64,000 nt of DNA from Xanthomonas campestris pv. phormiicola (GCA_025666215.1 CP102593.1:2989001-3053000); one strand, 5' to 3'. Counted from the first letter of the stretch, positions 40,202 through 50,082 are shown. Numbers and translations are program-made. The notes: a model not told the origin generated them from the sequence alone.

Positions 40202-41133
40202 GTGAGTCCATGCGCGCTGCGCCCTCGCCCGCACACACCGCCACGCTGGCGGTGGACAGCCGCTGCAGCCACGGCGAAGGCGTGGTCTGGTGCGAACGCC
40301 GGCAAGTGCTGTTCTGGGTCGACATCGACGGACGCCGGCTGTGGCGGCACGACCCGGCCAGCGGCGCCACCCGCCACTGGAGCCTGCCCGACCGTCCCGG
40401 CTGCCTGGGCCTGTTCGACGACGGCCGCCTGCTGCTGGCGCTGGCCAAGGGCGTGTACGCCGCCGATCCCGGCGCCAGTCCTGCCGAGGCGACCGAACTG
40501 CCGCTGCACAAGCTCGCCGACCTGGAGCCGGAGCGCGACGACACCCGCGCCAACGACGGCCGCGCCGACCGCCACGGCAACTTCGTGTTCGGCACCATGA
40601 GCGAACGCGCCGACCAGGCGCCGGTCGGCAGCTTCTACCAGTGGTCCGCGCGCCACGGCCTGCGCCGCCTGCCGCTGCCCGGCGTGGCGATCCCCAACGC
40701 GATCTGCTTCAGCGCCGACGGCCGCACCCTGTACTACTGCGACTCGGTGCGCCCGCAGATCCTGTGCTGCGACTACGACGCCGCCAACGCGCAGACCGGC
40801 AACAGCCGCGTGTTCGCCGAACTCGATCACCCCGGCGCCGAACCCGACGGCGCCATCGTCGATGCCGAAGGCCACCTGTGGAACGCGCAATGGCGCGCCT
40901 GGCGCGTGGTCCGCTACCGGCCCGACGGCAGCGTCGAACGCAGCGTCGCGCTGCCGGTCAAGCATCCCACCTGTCCCGCCCTGGGCGGCGCCGACGGCCG
41001 CACGCTGTACCTGAGCACCTCGCGGATGGACCACGCCGCCGACGAACTGGCGCGCACCCCGCAGGCCGGCGGCGTGTTCGTCGCCGCGGTCGGCATCGCC
41101 GGCCTGCCCGAAGGACGCATCGCCAGCGCATGA
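40195..41133 (+). CDS. SMP-30/gluconolactonase-family sugar lactonase (probable galactonolactonase)
   Basis: Opens a sugar-acid lactone to the acid; here most likely galactono-lactone to galactonate. The 312-aa beta-propeller has the metal ligands of the family: Glu in [10 protein letters not shown], Asn in [13 protein letters not shown] and Asp in [33 protein letters not shown] also fits. The start is uncertain: ATG 40195 overlaps the dgoD stop, while ATG 40210 ([10 protein letters not shown]) would be non-overlapping. The stop overlaps dgoK (ATGA). Substrate is inferred from the operon. Confidence 0.9.
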   Translation: MVSESMRAAPSPAHTATLAVDSRCSHGEGVVWCERRQVLFWVDIDGRRLWRHDPASGATRHWSLPDRPGCLGLFDDGRLLLALAKGVYAADPGASPAEATELPLHKLADLEPERDDTRANDGRADRHGNFVFGTMSERADQAPVGSFYQWSARHGLRRLPLPGVAIPNAICFSADGRTLYYCDSVRPQILCCDYDAANAQTGNSRVFAELDHPGAEPDGAIVDAEGHLWNAQWRAWRVVRYRPDGSVERSVALPVKHPTCPALGGADGRTLYLSTSRMDHAADELARTPQAGGVFVAAVGIAGLPEGRIASA

Positions 41134-42029
41134 TCGCCATCGATTGGGGCACCAGCAGCCTGCGCGGCTACCGGCTCGCCGCCGACGGCCGCGTCCTCGA
41201 GCAGCGCCGCAGCGACCAGGGCATCGGCGCCTGCCAGGGCCGCTTCGCCGCGACCCTGGCGGCGCTGATCGAGGGCTGGCCCGGCGACGTGGTGCTGTGC
41301 GGCATGATCGGCAGCCGCAACGGCTGGATCGAACTGCCTTACGCGCCCTGCCCGGCCGACGCCGACGCGCTGGCCGCGGCGATGCAGCCGCTGCAGGATC
41401 CGGCCCTGCCCGGGCGCACGCTGTGGTTCGTGCCCGGCGTGGCCAGCGGCGCCGAGGCGGTGCCGGACGTGATGCGCGGCGAGGAGACCCAACTGATCGG
41501 GCTGCTCGACGTCCTCGCGCAGGACGCGCAGGGCGCAGCCCGCCACAGCGTGTGCCTGCCCGGCACCCACAGCAAATGGGTCGATCTGGAACACGGCCGC
41601 ATCGCCGCCCTGGCGACGATGATGACCGGCGAGCTGTACGCGCTGCTGCGCCAGCACAGCCTGCTGGCGCGCCTGATGGATGCCGACGATGCGCAGTTCG
41701 ACGGCGCCGGCTTCGACGCCGGCCTGCAGCGCAGCGGCGAGCCCGGCGGCCTGCTGCACCACCTGTTCGGCGTGCGCAGCCTGGGCCTGTTCGAGCGGCT
41801 GAGCGCGGCGGCCGCGCCGTCCTACCTGTCCGGCCTGCTGATCGGCCACGAACTGCGCGCGCGCCTGCCGCTGGCGCCGAACGTGCACCTGATCGGCGGC
41901 AGCGGCCTGCTGAACCGCTACGCGCACGCGCTGCGCGCGCTGGGCAGCGCGGTCCACAGCCACCCGGAAGACCTCGCCGCACGCGGCCTGTACCGCCTGG
42001 CGCAACGCCGCGGCGGCATCGGCAACTGA
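41130..42029 (+). CDS. dgoK: 2-dehydro-3-deoxygalactonokinase
   Basis: Phosphorylates KDGal to KDPGal, the step between DgoD and DgoA. The 299-aa kinase has the DgoK N-terminus [66 protein letters not shown] and FMMTGE-like LATMMTGELYALLRQHSLL. A late block HLIGGSGLLNRYAHAL completes the nucleotide-binding domain. It is the last gene of the four-gene operon, which is fully coupled by start/stop overlaps. Confidence 0.95.
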   Translation: MIAIDWGTSSLRGYRLAADGRVLEQRRSDQGIGACQGRFAATLAALIEGWPGDVVLCGMIGSRNGWIELPYAPCPADADALAAAMQPLQDPALPGRTLWFVPGVASGAEAVPDVMRGEETQLIGLLDVLAQDAQGAARHSVCLPGTHSKWVDLEHGRIAALATMMTGELYALLRQHSLLARLMDADDAQFDGAGFDAGLQRSGEPGGLLHHLFGVRSLGLFERLSAAAAPSYLSGLLIGHELRARLPLAPNVHLIGGSGLLNRYAHALRALGSAVHSHPEDLAARGLYRLAQRRGGIGN

Positions 42030-42174
42030 TCCCGGCACGCCCAGTCACCGCGCGCGGGCCTGCCGCAAGGCCGGCCGCGGCGCGGTGGGATCCGCGCCGG
42101 CAGCGTCTGCGCGCATTCTCCACGCGCCGGCGCCGACTGCTTTAGAATTGCGCGCTTAACCGCCGGATCGAACC

Positions 42175-42498
42175 ATGCCTTTTGTCGTCACCGAAAACTG
42201 CATCAAGTGCAAATACACCGACTGCGTGGAAGTGTGTCCCGTGGATTGTTTCCACGCCGGCCCCAATTTCCTGGTGATCGATCCGGACGAGTGCATCGAC
42301 TGCACCCTGTGCGAGCCGGAGTGCCCGGCCAATGCGATCTACCCCGAGGACGACGTGCCGGCCGGCCAGGAAGGCTTCGTCGCGCTCAACGCGGAACTGG
42401 CCAAGGCCTGGCCGGTACTGACCACGCGCCAGGAACCGCTGCCCGACGCCGCCGACTGGGACGGCAAGCCGAACAAGCTGCCGCTGCTGCTGAAGTAA
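42175..42498 (+). CDS. fdxA: Seven-iron ferredoxin (3Fe-4S/4Fe-4S)
   Basis: Cytoplasmic electron carrier. The 107-aa protein has the cluster motifs [20 protein letters not shown] and [20 protein letters not shown], the arrangement of FdxA, and ends with the usual acidic C-terminal extension ([14 protein letters not shown]). It stands alone after the galactonate operon, with a possible -10 TAGAAT at 42143-42148 but no clear -35. Confidence 0.96.
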   Translation: MPFVVTENCIKCKYTDCVEVCPVDCFHAGPNFLVIDPDECIDCTLCEPECPANAIYPEDDVPAGQEGFVALNAELAKAWPVLTTRQEPLPDAADWDGKPNKLPLLLK

Positions 42499-42622
42499 CG
42501 CATCCGACGCGTCGCCGCTGACCGCGCGGCCAAATCGCGAAGCCGATACCAAACGGGTCTTACCGCCTGTCGCCACCGAAGTTGAAGCGTTTCGAGCGAT
42601 AAATTTTCAGTCGCGGACCCGG

Positions 42623-42650
42623 TGTGGGAGCGACTGAAGTCGCTCCCACA
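42623..42650. repeat. Perfect 28-bp palindrome, copy 3 of the intergenic repeat
   Basis: TGTGGGAGCGACT-GA-AGTCGCTCCCACA, 13-bp perfect stem with a two-base loop. It shares the GTGGGAGCGACT half with the units at 3983 and 6376 but is here a full mirror image. It sits between fdxA and the terminator of the dapA/bamC-like unit. Confidence 0.7.
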
Positions 42651-42701
42651 ATCGACCCAGCCGGCGCCAGCAGATGCCTCCGCGGCTCCTGCTGCTCGCC
42701 C

Positions 42702-42733
42702 CAAAAACGAAACGGGCGCCCTGCGGCGCCCGT
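42702..42733 (-). terminator. Intrinsic terminator of the dapA / bamC-like operon
   Basis: 9-bp stem ACGGGCGCC / GGCGCCCGT with loop CTGC on the plus strand; on the minus strand it is followed by TTCGTTTTTGG. It lies about 50 bases after the bamC-like stop codon. Confidence 0.88.
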
Positions 42734-42781
42734 CTCCATCCGTCGCAACGGCCGGCGCGAACGCCGGCCGGCAACGCCGGC

Positions 42782-43315
42782 TCAATGGCCGAGCTTGGCC
42801 TTCAGCGCCGCGATCAGCTTGACCGGCGCCTCGCCGCTGGCTGGCAGGCCGCGCGGATCGACCGCCGACACGTACACCCCGGCATCCACCGCGACCACGC
42901 GGATCAGGAAGTTGCCGCCCTCGTAGCTCACGTCGTAGGAACCCAGCACCTGCGCACGGCTGGCGATGGTGACGCCCTCGATGCCGCCCAGCGCGTCGCC
43001 GACCTGGCCGAACACCTGGTCGCGCGCACCCGGCACCACGAAGCCGCTGTTCGACGCCGCCGGGGCCTGGCCCGGCGCGCTGCTGGCGCCGGGGCGCTGC
43101 GTGGCCGAGGCCAGCGCCGGCACCTTCATCGCCGCCGAGGTGTCCGGCGCGGTCAGGTCCGGCGGCACTTCCAGCGGACGCATTTCGGGGGCCAGCGCAT
43201 AGTCGCCACGCGGCTTGCCCTTGTGGAACCAGCTGCAACCGCTGGTGGCCGCGACCATGGTGGTCGCCAGCACGGCGGCCGACAGCACGCGGACGTAGGG
43301 AACGGAAGCACGCAT
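42782..43315 (-). CDS. BamC/NlpB-like outer-membrane lipoprotein
   Basis: Probable accessory lipoprotein of the BAM outer-membrane assembly machine. The 177-aa precursor has a lipoprotein signal (VLATTMVAATSGC), a proline-rich linker with the typical RPLEVPPDLTAPD, and one helix-grip-like domain (FGQVGDALGGIEGVTIASRA). It is much shorter than E. coli BamC (about 340 aa), which has two such domains. The position after dapA is the same as in E. coli (dapA-bamC). Function is inferred from synteny and the PPDLT motif. Confidence 0.75.
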   Translation of the reverse strand: MRASVPYVRVLSAAVLATTMVAATSGCSWFHKGKPRGDYALAPEMRPLEVPPDLTAPDTSAAMKVPALASATQRPGASSAPGQAPAASNSGFVVPGARDQVFGQVGDALGGIEGVTIASRAQVLGSYDVSYEGGNFLIRVVAVDAGVYVSAVDPRGLPASGEAPVKLIAALKAKLGH

Positions 43316-43333
43316 CGATAAATCTCCTGAGGG

Positions 43334-44242
43334 TCAGGCCGCGAGCGTTTCGCGGCTGGATAGTTCTTCCAACGCGGCTGCGTCGGTGGCGAGACGGTCG
43401 GCCGTGGCGTGGTGCGCCGCGGACAGCGGCAGCAGCGGCAGCCGCAGCCCCTGGCCGATACCGGCGCGCTGCAGCAGCGCCTTGACCGGGATCGGGTTGG
43501 ATTCGATGCCGCAGAACGCGTGGAACGGCTGCAGGCGCGCGTCCCAGGCCTGCGCCGGCTCGGCCTGGCGCGCACGCGCCAGGTCGCACAGGCGGCGGTA
43601 GGCGGCCGGCAAGGCGTTGGACGCGACCGAGATCAGCCCGTCGTAGCCGCCGAGCATGGCCTGCGCGGCGCTGCCGTCGTCGCCGCTGAGCACGGCGAAG
43701 CCGTCGCCGCGCAGCGCCAGCAGTGCGGCGATGCGCTGCGGATCGCTGCTGGCTTCCTTGATGCCGACGATGTTCGGATGCTGCGCCAGCTGCGCCACCG
43801 TCTCCGGCAGCAGGTCGCAGCCGGTGCGCCCGGGCACGTTGTACAGCACCACCGGCAGGCCGCCGTGCTCGGCCACCTGCAGGTAATGCGCGAGCAGCCC
43901 GGCCTGGGTCGGGCGCACGTACGGCGGCGTCACCACCAGCGCGTACTGGGCGCCGTTGGCGGCGGCGCGGCGGGTCAGCGCGACGGTCTTGGCGGTACCG
44001 GACAGGCCGGTCCCGGCCAGCAGCGGCACGCGCCCGCCGATCGCCTGCGCCGCTTCGCGCAGGATCAGGTCGTACTCCTCGTCCAGCAGCGTGGCCGCCT
44101 CGCCGGTCGATCCCGCCACCACCACGCCCTGCACGCCGCCGTCCAGCTGCCGTTTGAGCAGCCGCTGCCAGGCGTCGAGGTCGAGGTCGCCATTGCCCTG
44201 GAAGGGCGTGGCCAGGGCGGTGATGATGCCGGAGAGGGACAA
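43334..44242 (-). CDS. dapA: 4-hydroxy-tetrahydrodipicolinate synthase
   Basis: Condenses pyruvate with aspartate semialdehyde, the first step of the lysine/diaminopimelate branch. I take the TTG at 44242 as start (302 aa, family length, beginning with [13 protein letters not shown]). An in-frame GTG upstream would add an unsupported 16 residues. Seen: [29 protein letters not shown], the Tyr in [13 protein letters not shown], the Schiff-base Lys in [11 protein letters not shown], and [13 protein letters not shown]. The bamC-like gene follows by 18 bp. Confidence 0.95.
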   Translation of the reverse strand: MSLSGIITALATPFQGNGDLDLDAWQRLLKRQLDGGVQGVVVAGSTGEAATLLDEEYDLILREAAQAIGGRVPLLAGTGLSGTAKTVALTRRAAANGAQYALVVTPPYVRPTQAGLLAHYLQVAEHGGLPVVLYNVPGRTGCDLLPETVAQLAQHPNIVGIKEASSDPQRIAALLALRGDGFAVLSGDDGSAAQAMLGGYDGLISVASNALPAAYRRLCDLARARQAEPAQAWDARLQPFHAFCGIESNPIPVKALLQRAGIGQGLRLPLLPLSAAHHATADRLATDAAALEELSSRETLAA

Positions 44243-44401
44243 GATGCGTGATGCTCGCTGTGATTGGAGAGGGCCGCGTGCGGCCCGCACGGACGGGATT
44301 CGTCCCGCATGTTACTTGCGGCCCGAAAGCGCGGGCAAGTATGCTGCATACTGCGCCGAGCGACCGCCCGGACGCCGTTCAGCCTTACGCAATCCTACGC
44401 A

Positions 44402-44977
44402 ATGCCGGAAGCCCCTTTGACAGACACCACGCCCCGGCCCGCGCCGACCGAAAACCACCTCCTGATCAACGCCTACACGACGCATCCGGAGTCGCCGCTG
44501 TTGCCGGTGACGCGCCGTATCGCCGACAGCGGCTGCAATCTCGTCGATGCGCGCCTGGCCACGGTCGGCCGCGACGTGTCGGTGACCGCGCTGGCGACCG
44601 GCTCGTGGGACTCGGTCGCCAAGCTCGAAGCCATGCTGACCCGGCTCGACCGCGAGGAAGGCATGAAGCTGGTGTGGTACCGCACCGGCGCCAAGCAGGC
44701 GCAGTCCAACCTGCTGCCCTACATCGTCGAGGTCATCGCCGCCGACAAGCCGGGCATCCTGTTCCAGCTGGCGGACTTCTTCGACCGCCAGGGCATCACC
44801 ATCGAGAACCTGCAGAGCACCCGCTACCGCGCGATGCAGACCGGCGCGGAGATGTTCTCGGCGCAGGTGACGATCGGGGTGCCGGCGAACATGCACATCG
44901 CCGCGCTGCGCGACGACTTCCTCGAGTTCTGCGACCACCTGAACCTGGACGCGATCATGGACCCGATGAAGTTCTGA
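44402..44977 (+). CDS. gcvR: ACT-domain regulator of the glycine cleavage system repressor family
   Basis: In E. coli GcvR binds GcvA and represses the glycine cleavage operon. The 191-aa product starts at ATG 44402. It has two ACT domains: INAYTTHPESPLLPVTRRIA and VEVIAADKPGILFQLADFFD, the second with the usual NLQSTRYRAMQTGAEMFSA continuation. It is divergent from dapA and followed by bcp, the same order as around E. coli dapA-gcvR-bcp. Function by family and synteny. Confidence 0.85.
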   Translation: MPEAPLTDTTPRPAPTENHLLINAYTTHPESPLLPVTRRIADSGCNLVDARLATVGRDVSVTALATGSWDSVAKLEAMLTRLDREEGMKLVWYRTGAKQAQSNLLPYIVEVIAADKPGILFQLADFFDRQGITIENLQSTRYRAMQTGAEMFSAQVTIGVPANMHIAALRDDFLEFCDHLNLDAIMDPMKF

Positions 44978-45038
44978 GCCGCGCTGGACATCGATGCATT
45001 CGAACGCAGATGATGGCGATGCACGCGGAGGACACCCC

Positions 45039-45518
45039 ATGAAGGACGGCGACACCCTGGACCGCACCACGCTGGCATTGCCGCTGGCGTTGTCCGGCGG
45101 CGCCAGCGCCACGCTCGGCGATTACGCCGGCCGCTGGCTGGTGCTGTATTTCTATCCGAAGGACAGCACCCCCGGCTGCACCACCGAGGGCATCGACTTC
45201 AACGCGCTGCTGCCGCAGTTCGAGCAGGCCAACGCCGCCGTGCTCGGCGTGTCGCGCGATTCGCTGAAGTCGCACGACAATTTCTGCGCCAAGCAGGGCT
45301 TCCGCTTCCCGCTGGTCAGCGACGCCGACGAGGCCCTGTGCCGCGCGTTCGACGTGATCAAGGAAAAGAACATGTACGGCCGCCAGGTGCTCGGCATCGA
45401 GCGCAGCACCTTCCTGATCTCGCCCTCGGGCCGGCTGCTGCGCAGCTGGCGCAAGGTCAAGGTTCCCGGCCACGCCCAGGCCGTGTTCGACGCACTGCAG
45501 GCCGCCGCCCAGCAGTGA
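45039..45518 (+). CDS. bcp: Thioredoxin-dependent peroxiredoxin, PrxQ/BCP type
   Basis: Reduces hydrogen peroxide and organic peroxides in the cytoplasm. The 159-aa protein starts at ATG 45039 after GGAGG. The peroxidatic cysteine is Cys47 in FYPKDSTPGCTTEG. The resolving cysteine common in BCP (five residues later) is absent (Gly there), while Cys83 in HDNFCAKQGF is 36 residues away. This is the arrangement described for Xanthomonas PrxQ, an atypical two-cysteine enzyme. It follows gcvR by 61 bp. Confidence 0.94.
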   Translation: MKDGDTLDRTTLALPLALSGGASATLGDYAGRWLVLYFYPKDSTPGCTTEGIDFNALLPQFEQANAAVLGVSRDSLKSHDNFCAKQGFRFPLVSDADEALCRAFDVIKEKNMYGRQVLGIERSTFLISPSGRLLRSWRKVKVPGHAQAVFDALQAAAQQ

Positions 45519-45602
45519 TCATTCGCGTTTCCCGCACGCCGCATCACCCTGCCCTGCGCAGGCCGTGATGGTCTTTCCCTGTTCCCTTCCCAGGATTCCA
45601 CG

Positions 45603-47003
45603 ATGACCCGAGGCAAGCGCATCTACGTGCTGGATACCAACGTGCTGATGCACGACCCGACCGCGCTGTTCAAGTTCGAGGAACACGACGTGTTCCTGCC
45701 GATGCAGGTGATCGAGGAGCTGGACAACGCCAAGAAGGGCATGTCCGAAGTCAGCCGCAACGCGCGCCAGGTCAGCCGTTTCCTCAACGAGCTGATCGAG
45801 GGCGCCGGCGCCGAGCAGATCGAGTCGGGCATCCCGCTCAGCCATCCGCAGGGCATCCAGCTCAAGAGCAGCGGCAGCATCGGCCGGCTGTACTTCCAGA
45901 CCCGCCCGGTCGAGCCCGGGCGCAGCTTCGGCACCGTGGCGCCGGACAACAAGATCCTGGCCGCGGTGCTGGCGCTGCGCGAGGAAGGCCCGGAAACGCC
46001 GGTGATCCTGGTGTCCAAGGACATCAACCTGCGGATCAAGGCGGCGATCAGCGGCCTGATCGCCGAGGATTACGAGAACGACCGCGCGCTCGACGATTTC
46101 AGCCTGCTGTACACCGGCGCGATCGAGCTGCCGGAGGATTTCTGGCAGAAGCACAACCAGGACCTGCGCAGCTGGAGCGACCGCGGCCGCACCTGCTACG
46201 AGATCGCGCTGGCCGACGACGAGGACTGGTATCCGAACCAGTACCTGTACCTGCCCGGCGACGACGAAGTGGAACTGCGCGTGGTCAAGGTCAGCGGCGA
46301 GCGCAAGGCGACGCTGGCGCTGGTCGACGATTTCCGCAGCGGCCAGCACGCGGTGTGGGGCATCGCCGCGCGCAACCGCGAACAGAACTTCGCGCTCAAC
46401 GCGCTGATGGACCCGGAGATCGACTTCGTCACCCTGCTCGGCACCGCCGGCACCGGCAAGACCCTGCTGGCGCTGGCGGCGGGCCTGGCGCAGACCATGG
46501 ACCAGCAGCGCTACCGCGAGATCATCATGACCCGCGCCACGGTCAGCGTCGGCGAGGACATCGGCTTCCTGCCCGGCACCGAGGAAGAGAAGATGACGCC
46601 GTGGATGGGCGCGCTGACCGACAACCTGGAAGTGCTGACCCACAACCAGGAAGGCGGCGCCTGGGGCCGCGCGGCGACCAACGACCTGCTCGCCAGCCGG
46701 ATCAAGATCCGCTCGATGAACTTCATGCGCGGGCGCACCTTCCTGTCGCGCTATCTGATCCTGGACGAAGCGCAGAACCTGACCCCGAAGCAGATGAAGA
46801 CGCTGATCACCCGCGCCGGCCCCGGCACCAAGATCGTGTGCCTGGGCAACGTCGAGCAGATCGACACGCCGTACCTGACCGAGACCACCTCGGGCCTGAC
46901 CTATGCGGTGGACCGGTTCAAGGCCTGGCCGCACAGCGCGCACGTCACCCTGCGCCGCGGCGAGCGCTCGCGCCTGGCCGACTACGCCTCGGAGGTCCTG
47001 TGA
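45603..47003 (+). CDS. PIN-PhoH fusion ATPase (PhoH2-type)
   Basis: Probable RNA-acting nuclease/helicase-like enzyme. The 466-aa protein has an N-terminal PIN domain ([49 protein letters not shown]) and a C-terminal PhoH P-loop ATPase (Walker [33 protein letters not shown], Walker [17 protein letters not shown]). This two-domain layout is the PhoH2 class. The next lipoprotein gene starts inside its stop codon region (GTGA), suggesting coupling. Confidence 0.93.
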   Translation: MTRGKRIYVLDTNVLMHDPTALFKFEEHDVFLPMQVIEELDNAKKGMSEVSRNARQVSRFLNELIEGAGAEQIESGIPLSHPQGIQLKSSGSIGRLYFQTRPVEPGRSFGTVAPDNKILAAVLALREEGPETPVILVSKDINLRIKAAISGLIAEDYENDRALDDFSLLYTGAIELPEDFWQKHNQDLRSWSDRGRTCYEIALADDEDWYPNQYLYLPGDDEVELRVVKVSGERKATLALVDDFRSGQHAVWGIAARNREQNFALNALMDPEIDFVTLLGTAGTGKTLLALAAGLAQTMDQQRYREIIMTRATVSVGEDIGFLPGTEEEKMTPWMGALTDNLEVLTHNQEGGAWGRAATNDLLASRIKIRSMNFMRGRTFLSRYLILDEAQNLTPKQMKTLITRAGPGTKIVCLGNVEQIDTPYLTETTSGLTYAVDRFKAWPHSAHVTLRRGERSRLADYASEVL

Positions 47004-47494
47004 ACGCCGCCGGCGCGTGCCGTCTCGGCGGCGCCGCGCTGGCCCTGGCCCTGCTCGGCGCGTGCACCACCACGCGCGGACCGGCCAGCGTGCCGACCGC
47101 GATCAAGGCCGGGCAATCGTGGATCGTCACCCGCAACAGCACCGCCGCGCAGGTGCTCGACACCTGCTCGCGCGACAGCCCGGCGCGCCACGACGGCGCG
47201 GTGAGCGGCTATTGGGTGCCGAGCGTGGAGCAGATCGCACAGCTGGAAACGCGGCTGGCGCAACTGCAGCCGGACATCGCCGACCCGGCCGGCGCCGACC
47301 GCCAGTACGTCGGCATCCTCTACCGCGGCAAGCAGGCGATCTACGTCAACGCGTTCAAGCCGCACGACGACAGCGACCTGGATCCCAGCGTCGACGCGGT
47401 GCGCGTGTGCGGCGGCGGCGGCGGCTTCTGGGGCGCGGTGTTCGACCCGGACAGCGGCACCTTCTCCGAGATCGCCGTCAACGGCGCGAAGTAG
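47000..47494 (+). CDS. Small lipoprotein of unknown function, coupled to phoH
   Basis: I do not recognise a named family. The 164-aa precursor starts at GTG 47000, overlapping the phoH stop, with GGAGG six bases upstream. It has a lipoprotein signal ([16 protein letters not shown]). The mature part has a Cys-containing block ([10 protein letters not shown]), a central [17 protein letters not shown] and a glycine-rich [20 protein letters not shown] ending near the C-terminus, suggesting a compact secreted domain. The two cysteines could form a disulphide. Confidence 0.8.
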   Translation: MNAAGACRLGGAALALALLGACTTTRGPASVPTAIKAGQSWIVTRNSTAAQVLDTCSRDSPARHDGAVSGYWVPSVEQIAQLETRLAQLQPDIADPAGADRQYVGILYRGKQAIYVNAFKPHDDSDLDPSVDAVRVCGGGGGFWGAVFDPDSGTFSEIAVNGAK

Positions 47495-47563
47495 GCCGCG
47501 ACGCATGCGCCGCCAGCCCTCGCCCAGCCTGTCGCGCGCCGCGCCGCGGCGCCGCACCGGCGC

Positions 47564-48232
47564 ATGAACTTCGAGTTGCCGCGCTGGGCCTGGGCGTTCG
47601 CCGGCGCGCTGGCCTGCGTCGCCGGCATGGTCAACGTGGTCGGCTATCTGGGCTTCGAACACCAGGCGGTGACCCACCTGACCGGCACAACCACCCTGCT
47701 CGGCGCGGCGCTGGCCGATGGCGATGCGCGCGTGATCGGCAACCTGCTCGGCGTGGTGCTGGCCTTCCTCGGCGGCGCGGTGCTCAGCGGCATCGTGGTG
47801 CGGGACAGCCGGCTGCGCCTGGGCCGCCGCTACGGCGTGGCGCTTGCCTTGGAAGCATTGCTGCTGCTGGCGGCGATGCAGGCGTTCAAGCAGCAACAGC
47901 TCGTTGGCGCCCTGTTCGCCGCCACCGCCTGCGGCCTGCAGAACGCGATGACCACCACCTACAGCGGCGCGGTGGTGCGCACCACCCACCTGACCGGCAT
48001 GTTCACCGACCTGGGCATCGGCCTGGGCCAGGCCCTGCGCGGCCTGCCGCTGCCGCGGCGGCGCATCCGCCTCAGCCTGCTGATCATCGGCGGCTTCCTG
48101 TGCGGCGGCGTGCTCGGCGCCTGGGCCTACCGCCATGTCGGCTTCGATGCGCTGCTCGCGCCGGCGCTGCTGACCGGCCTGGTCGGCACCGTCTACGCGC
48201 TGCAGGCCCACTACCGCCGCCAGCAGCGCTGA
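47564..48232 (+). CDS. DUF1275 (YoaK-type) membrane protein
   Basis: Inner-membrane protein of unknown function. The 222-aa product has six predicted membrane segments. Family marks are [12 protein letters not shown] at the N-terminus, [30 protein letters not shown] and [15 protein letters not shown]. These match the DUF1275 family. The gene stands between the phoH pair and thiD with no clear functional link. Confidence 0.9.
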   Translation: MNFELPRWAWAFAGALACVAGMVNVVGYLGFEHQAVTHLTGTTTLLGAALADGDARVIGNLLGVVLAFLGGAVLSGIVVRDSRLRLGRRYGVALALEALLLLAAMQAFKQQQLVGALFAATACGLQNAMTTTYSGAVVRTTHLTGMFTDLGIGLGQALRGLPLPRRRIRLSLLIIGGFLCGGVLGAWAYRHVGFDALLAPALLTGLVGTVYALQAHYRRQQR

Positions 48233-48275
48233 CCCCGCGGTCGCCAAGCCGCGGCGGGCGCTGCACAATCGGCGC

Positions 48276-49085
48276 ATGAGCGAACCCACCGTCGTCTCCG
48301 CACTGAGCATCGCCGGCACCGACTCGGGCGGCGGCGCCGGCATCCAGGCCGACCTGAAGACCTTCGCCGCGCACCGCGTGCACGGGCTGTCGGCGATCGC
48401 CGCGCTGACCGCGCAGCACACCCGCGCGGTCAGCGCCGTGCACGTACCGCCGCTGGCGTTCCTGCGCGCGCAACTCGACGCCTGCTTCGCCGACTTCGAC
48501 ATCGGCGCGGTCAAGCTCGGCATGCTCGCCAACGCCGCGGTGATCCATCTGGTCGCCGACGCGCTGGAACAGCACCGCCCGCCGTTCGTGGTGCTGGACC
48601 CGGTGATGGTCGCGACCAGCGGCGCCAAGCTGCTCGAAGACGACGCGCTCGATGCGCTGCGCGGCCGCCTGCTGCCGCTGGCGACCCTGGTCACCCCGAA
48701 CACGCCGGAAGCGCAGCTGCTGCTGGGCCGTGCGATCGAGAACGCCGACGATGCCGAGCGCGCCACCGCCGCGCTGCTCGAGGCCGGCGCGCAGGCGGTG
48801 CTGCTCAAGGGCGGCCACCTGGCCGAAGGCCATCGGGTGATCGACCGCTACGACGACGGGGTCAGCCGCAGCGAATTCAGCCATGCGCGGCTGGACTTGC
48901 AGGCGCACGGCACCGGCTGCACCCTCGCCGCGGCGATCGCCGCACAGCTGTGCCAGGGACTGGCGCTGCCGGTGGCCTGCGAGGCGGCGATCGACTACGT
49001 CGCCCGCGCGCTGCAGGGCGGCTACCGACCCGGCCGCAGCGAGGTGGTGGTGCTGGACCACTTCGGCGCCGCGCGCACCGCATGA
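48276..49085 (+). CDS. thiD: Hydroxymethylpyrimidine/phosphomethylpyrimidine kinase
   Basis: Phosphorylates HMP and HMP-P for thiamine synthesis. The 269-aa ribokinase-fold protein shows [20 protein letters not shown] near the N-terminus, [72 protein letters not shown] and the late anion hole [13 protein letters not shown]. It overlaps the following hydrolase gene by four bases (ATGA). Confidence 0.95.
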   Translation: MSEPTVVSALSIAGTDSGGGAGIQADLKTFAAHRVHGLSAIAALTAQHTRAVSAVHVPPLAFLRAQLDACFADFDIGAVKLGMLANAAVIHLVADALEQHRPPFVVLDPVMVATSGAKLLEDDALDALRGRLLPLATLVTPNTPEAQLLLGRAIENADDAERATAALLEAGAQAVLLKGGHLAEGHRVIDRYDDGVSRSEFSHARLDLQAHGTGCTLAAAIAAQLCQGLALPVACEAAIDYVARALQGGYRPGRSEVVVLDHFGAARTA

Positions 49086-49933
49086 GCACGCATGCGCCGG
49101 CGAGCGAGGCGCTGCCGGCGGTCGCCGGCGACGGCCATCGCTGGACGCTGCTGGCATGCATTCCTGCCGCGCCGCGGCAGGCGCTGCTGTGGCTGCCCGC
49201 GCTCGGCGTGGCCGCGCGCCACTACCTGCCGCTGGCCCAAGCGCTGGCGGCGCAGGACGTGGCCGTGTTCCTGCACGAATGGCGCGGCAACGGCAGCAGC
49301 ACGCTGCGCCCGTCGCGCACGCAGGACTGGGGCTATCGGCAACTGCTGTGCGAGGATCTGCCGGCCAGCCACGCGGCGATCGCGCAGCACGGCGCGCTGC
49401 CGCTGACCATCGGCGGCCACAGCCTCGGCGGGCAAATCGCCTGCTGCTACGCCGCCCTGCATGCGCAGGCCTTCGCCCAGCTGTGGCTGGTCGCCAGCGG
49501 CACGCCGTACTGGCGCCAGTTCGCCGCGCCGCGTCGCTATCTGCTGCCGCTGGCGTACCGCTTCCTGCCGTGGCTGGCGCAGCGCCAGGGCGTGCTGCAC
49601 GGGCGCAGGCTCGGCTTCGGCGGGACCGAGGCGCGCTCGCTGATCGCGGACTGGGCGCGGGTGGGCCTGAGCAATCGCTATGCGGCGGCCGGCATGGCCA
49701 CGGATCTGGAAGCGCTGCTGGTGCAGGTGACCGCACCGGTGCGCGGCGTAGTGCTGCAGGACGACTGGCTGGCGCCGGCCACCTCGCTGCGCGCCCTGCT
49801 GCGCAAACTGGCGCCGCGCACGCTCGAGCTGCGCTCGCTGGATGCGGCGCAGCTGGGCACGGCCGCCGACCATTTCGCCTGGATGAAACGGCCGGCGGCG
49901 GTGGCACAGGCCCTGCTCGGCAGCGCAGACTGA
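49082..49933 (+). CDS. Alpha/beta hydrolase, coupled to thiD
   Basis: Hydrolase of unknown substrate. The 283-aa protein has LLWLPALGVAARHYLPLAQ, FLHEWRGNGSSTLRPSR, the nucleophile elbow IGGHSLGGQIACCYAALHA, a lid-like segment and the late GTAADHFAWMKRP with the likely catalytic His. COG4757-type predicted hydrolases look similar. The start overlaps the thiD stop. No pathway is evident. Confidence 0.85.
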   Translation: MSTHAPASEALPAVAGDGHRWTLLACIPAAPRQALLWLPALGVAARHYLPLAQALAAQDVAVFLHEWRGNGSSTLRPSRTQDWGYRQLLCEDLPASHAAIAQHGALPLTIGGHSLGGQIACCYAALHAQAFAQLWLVASGTPYWRQFAAPRRYLLPLAYRFLPWLAQRQGVLHGRRLGFGGTEARSLIADWARVGLSNRYAAAGMATDLEALLVQVTAPVRGVVLQDDWLAPATSLRALLRKLAPRTLELRSLDAAQLGTAADHFAWMKRPAAVAQALLGSAD

Positions 49934-49996
49934 ATTTTTTCCGCGAAGGGCATTGACGGGTCCGTGGGACTCGGTAATAATTCCGCTCCTGACGAC

Positions 49997-50073
49997 GCGC
50001 CCGTAGCTCAGTTGGATAGAGTACCTGGCTACGAACCAGGCGGTCGGGAGTTCGAATCTCTCCGGGCGCACCA
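49997..50073 (+). tRNA. tRNA-Arg (anticodon ACG), copy 1
   Basis: 77 nt with encoded CCA. The acceptor stem GCGCCCG pairs with CGGGCGC, the anticodon stem CCTGG with CCAGG, and the loop CTACGAA gives ACG (read as ICG). It is identical to the copy at 50235-50311. Confidence 0.97.
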
Positions 50074-50082
50074 GTCAGCTGA

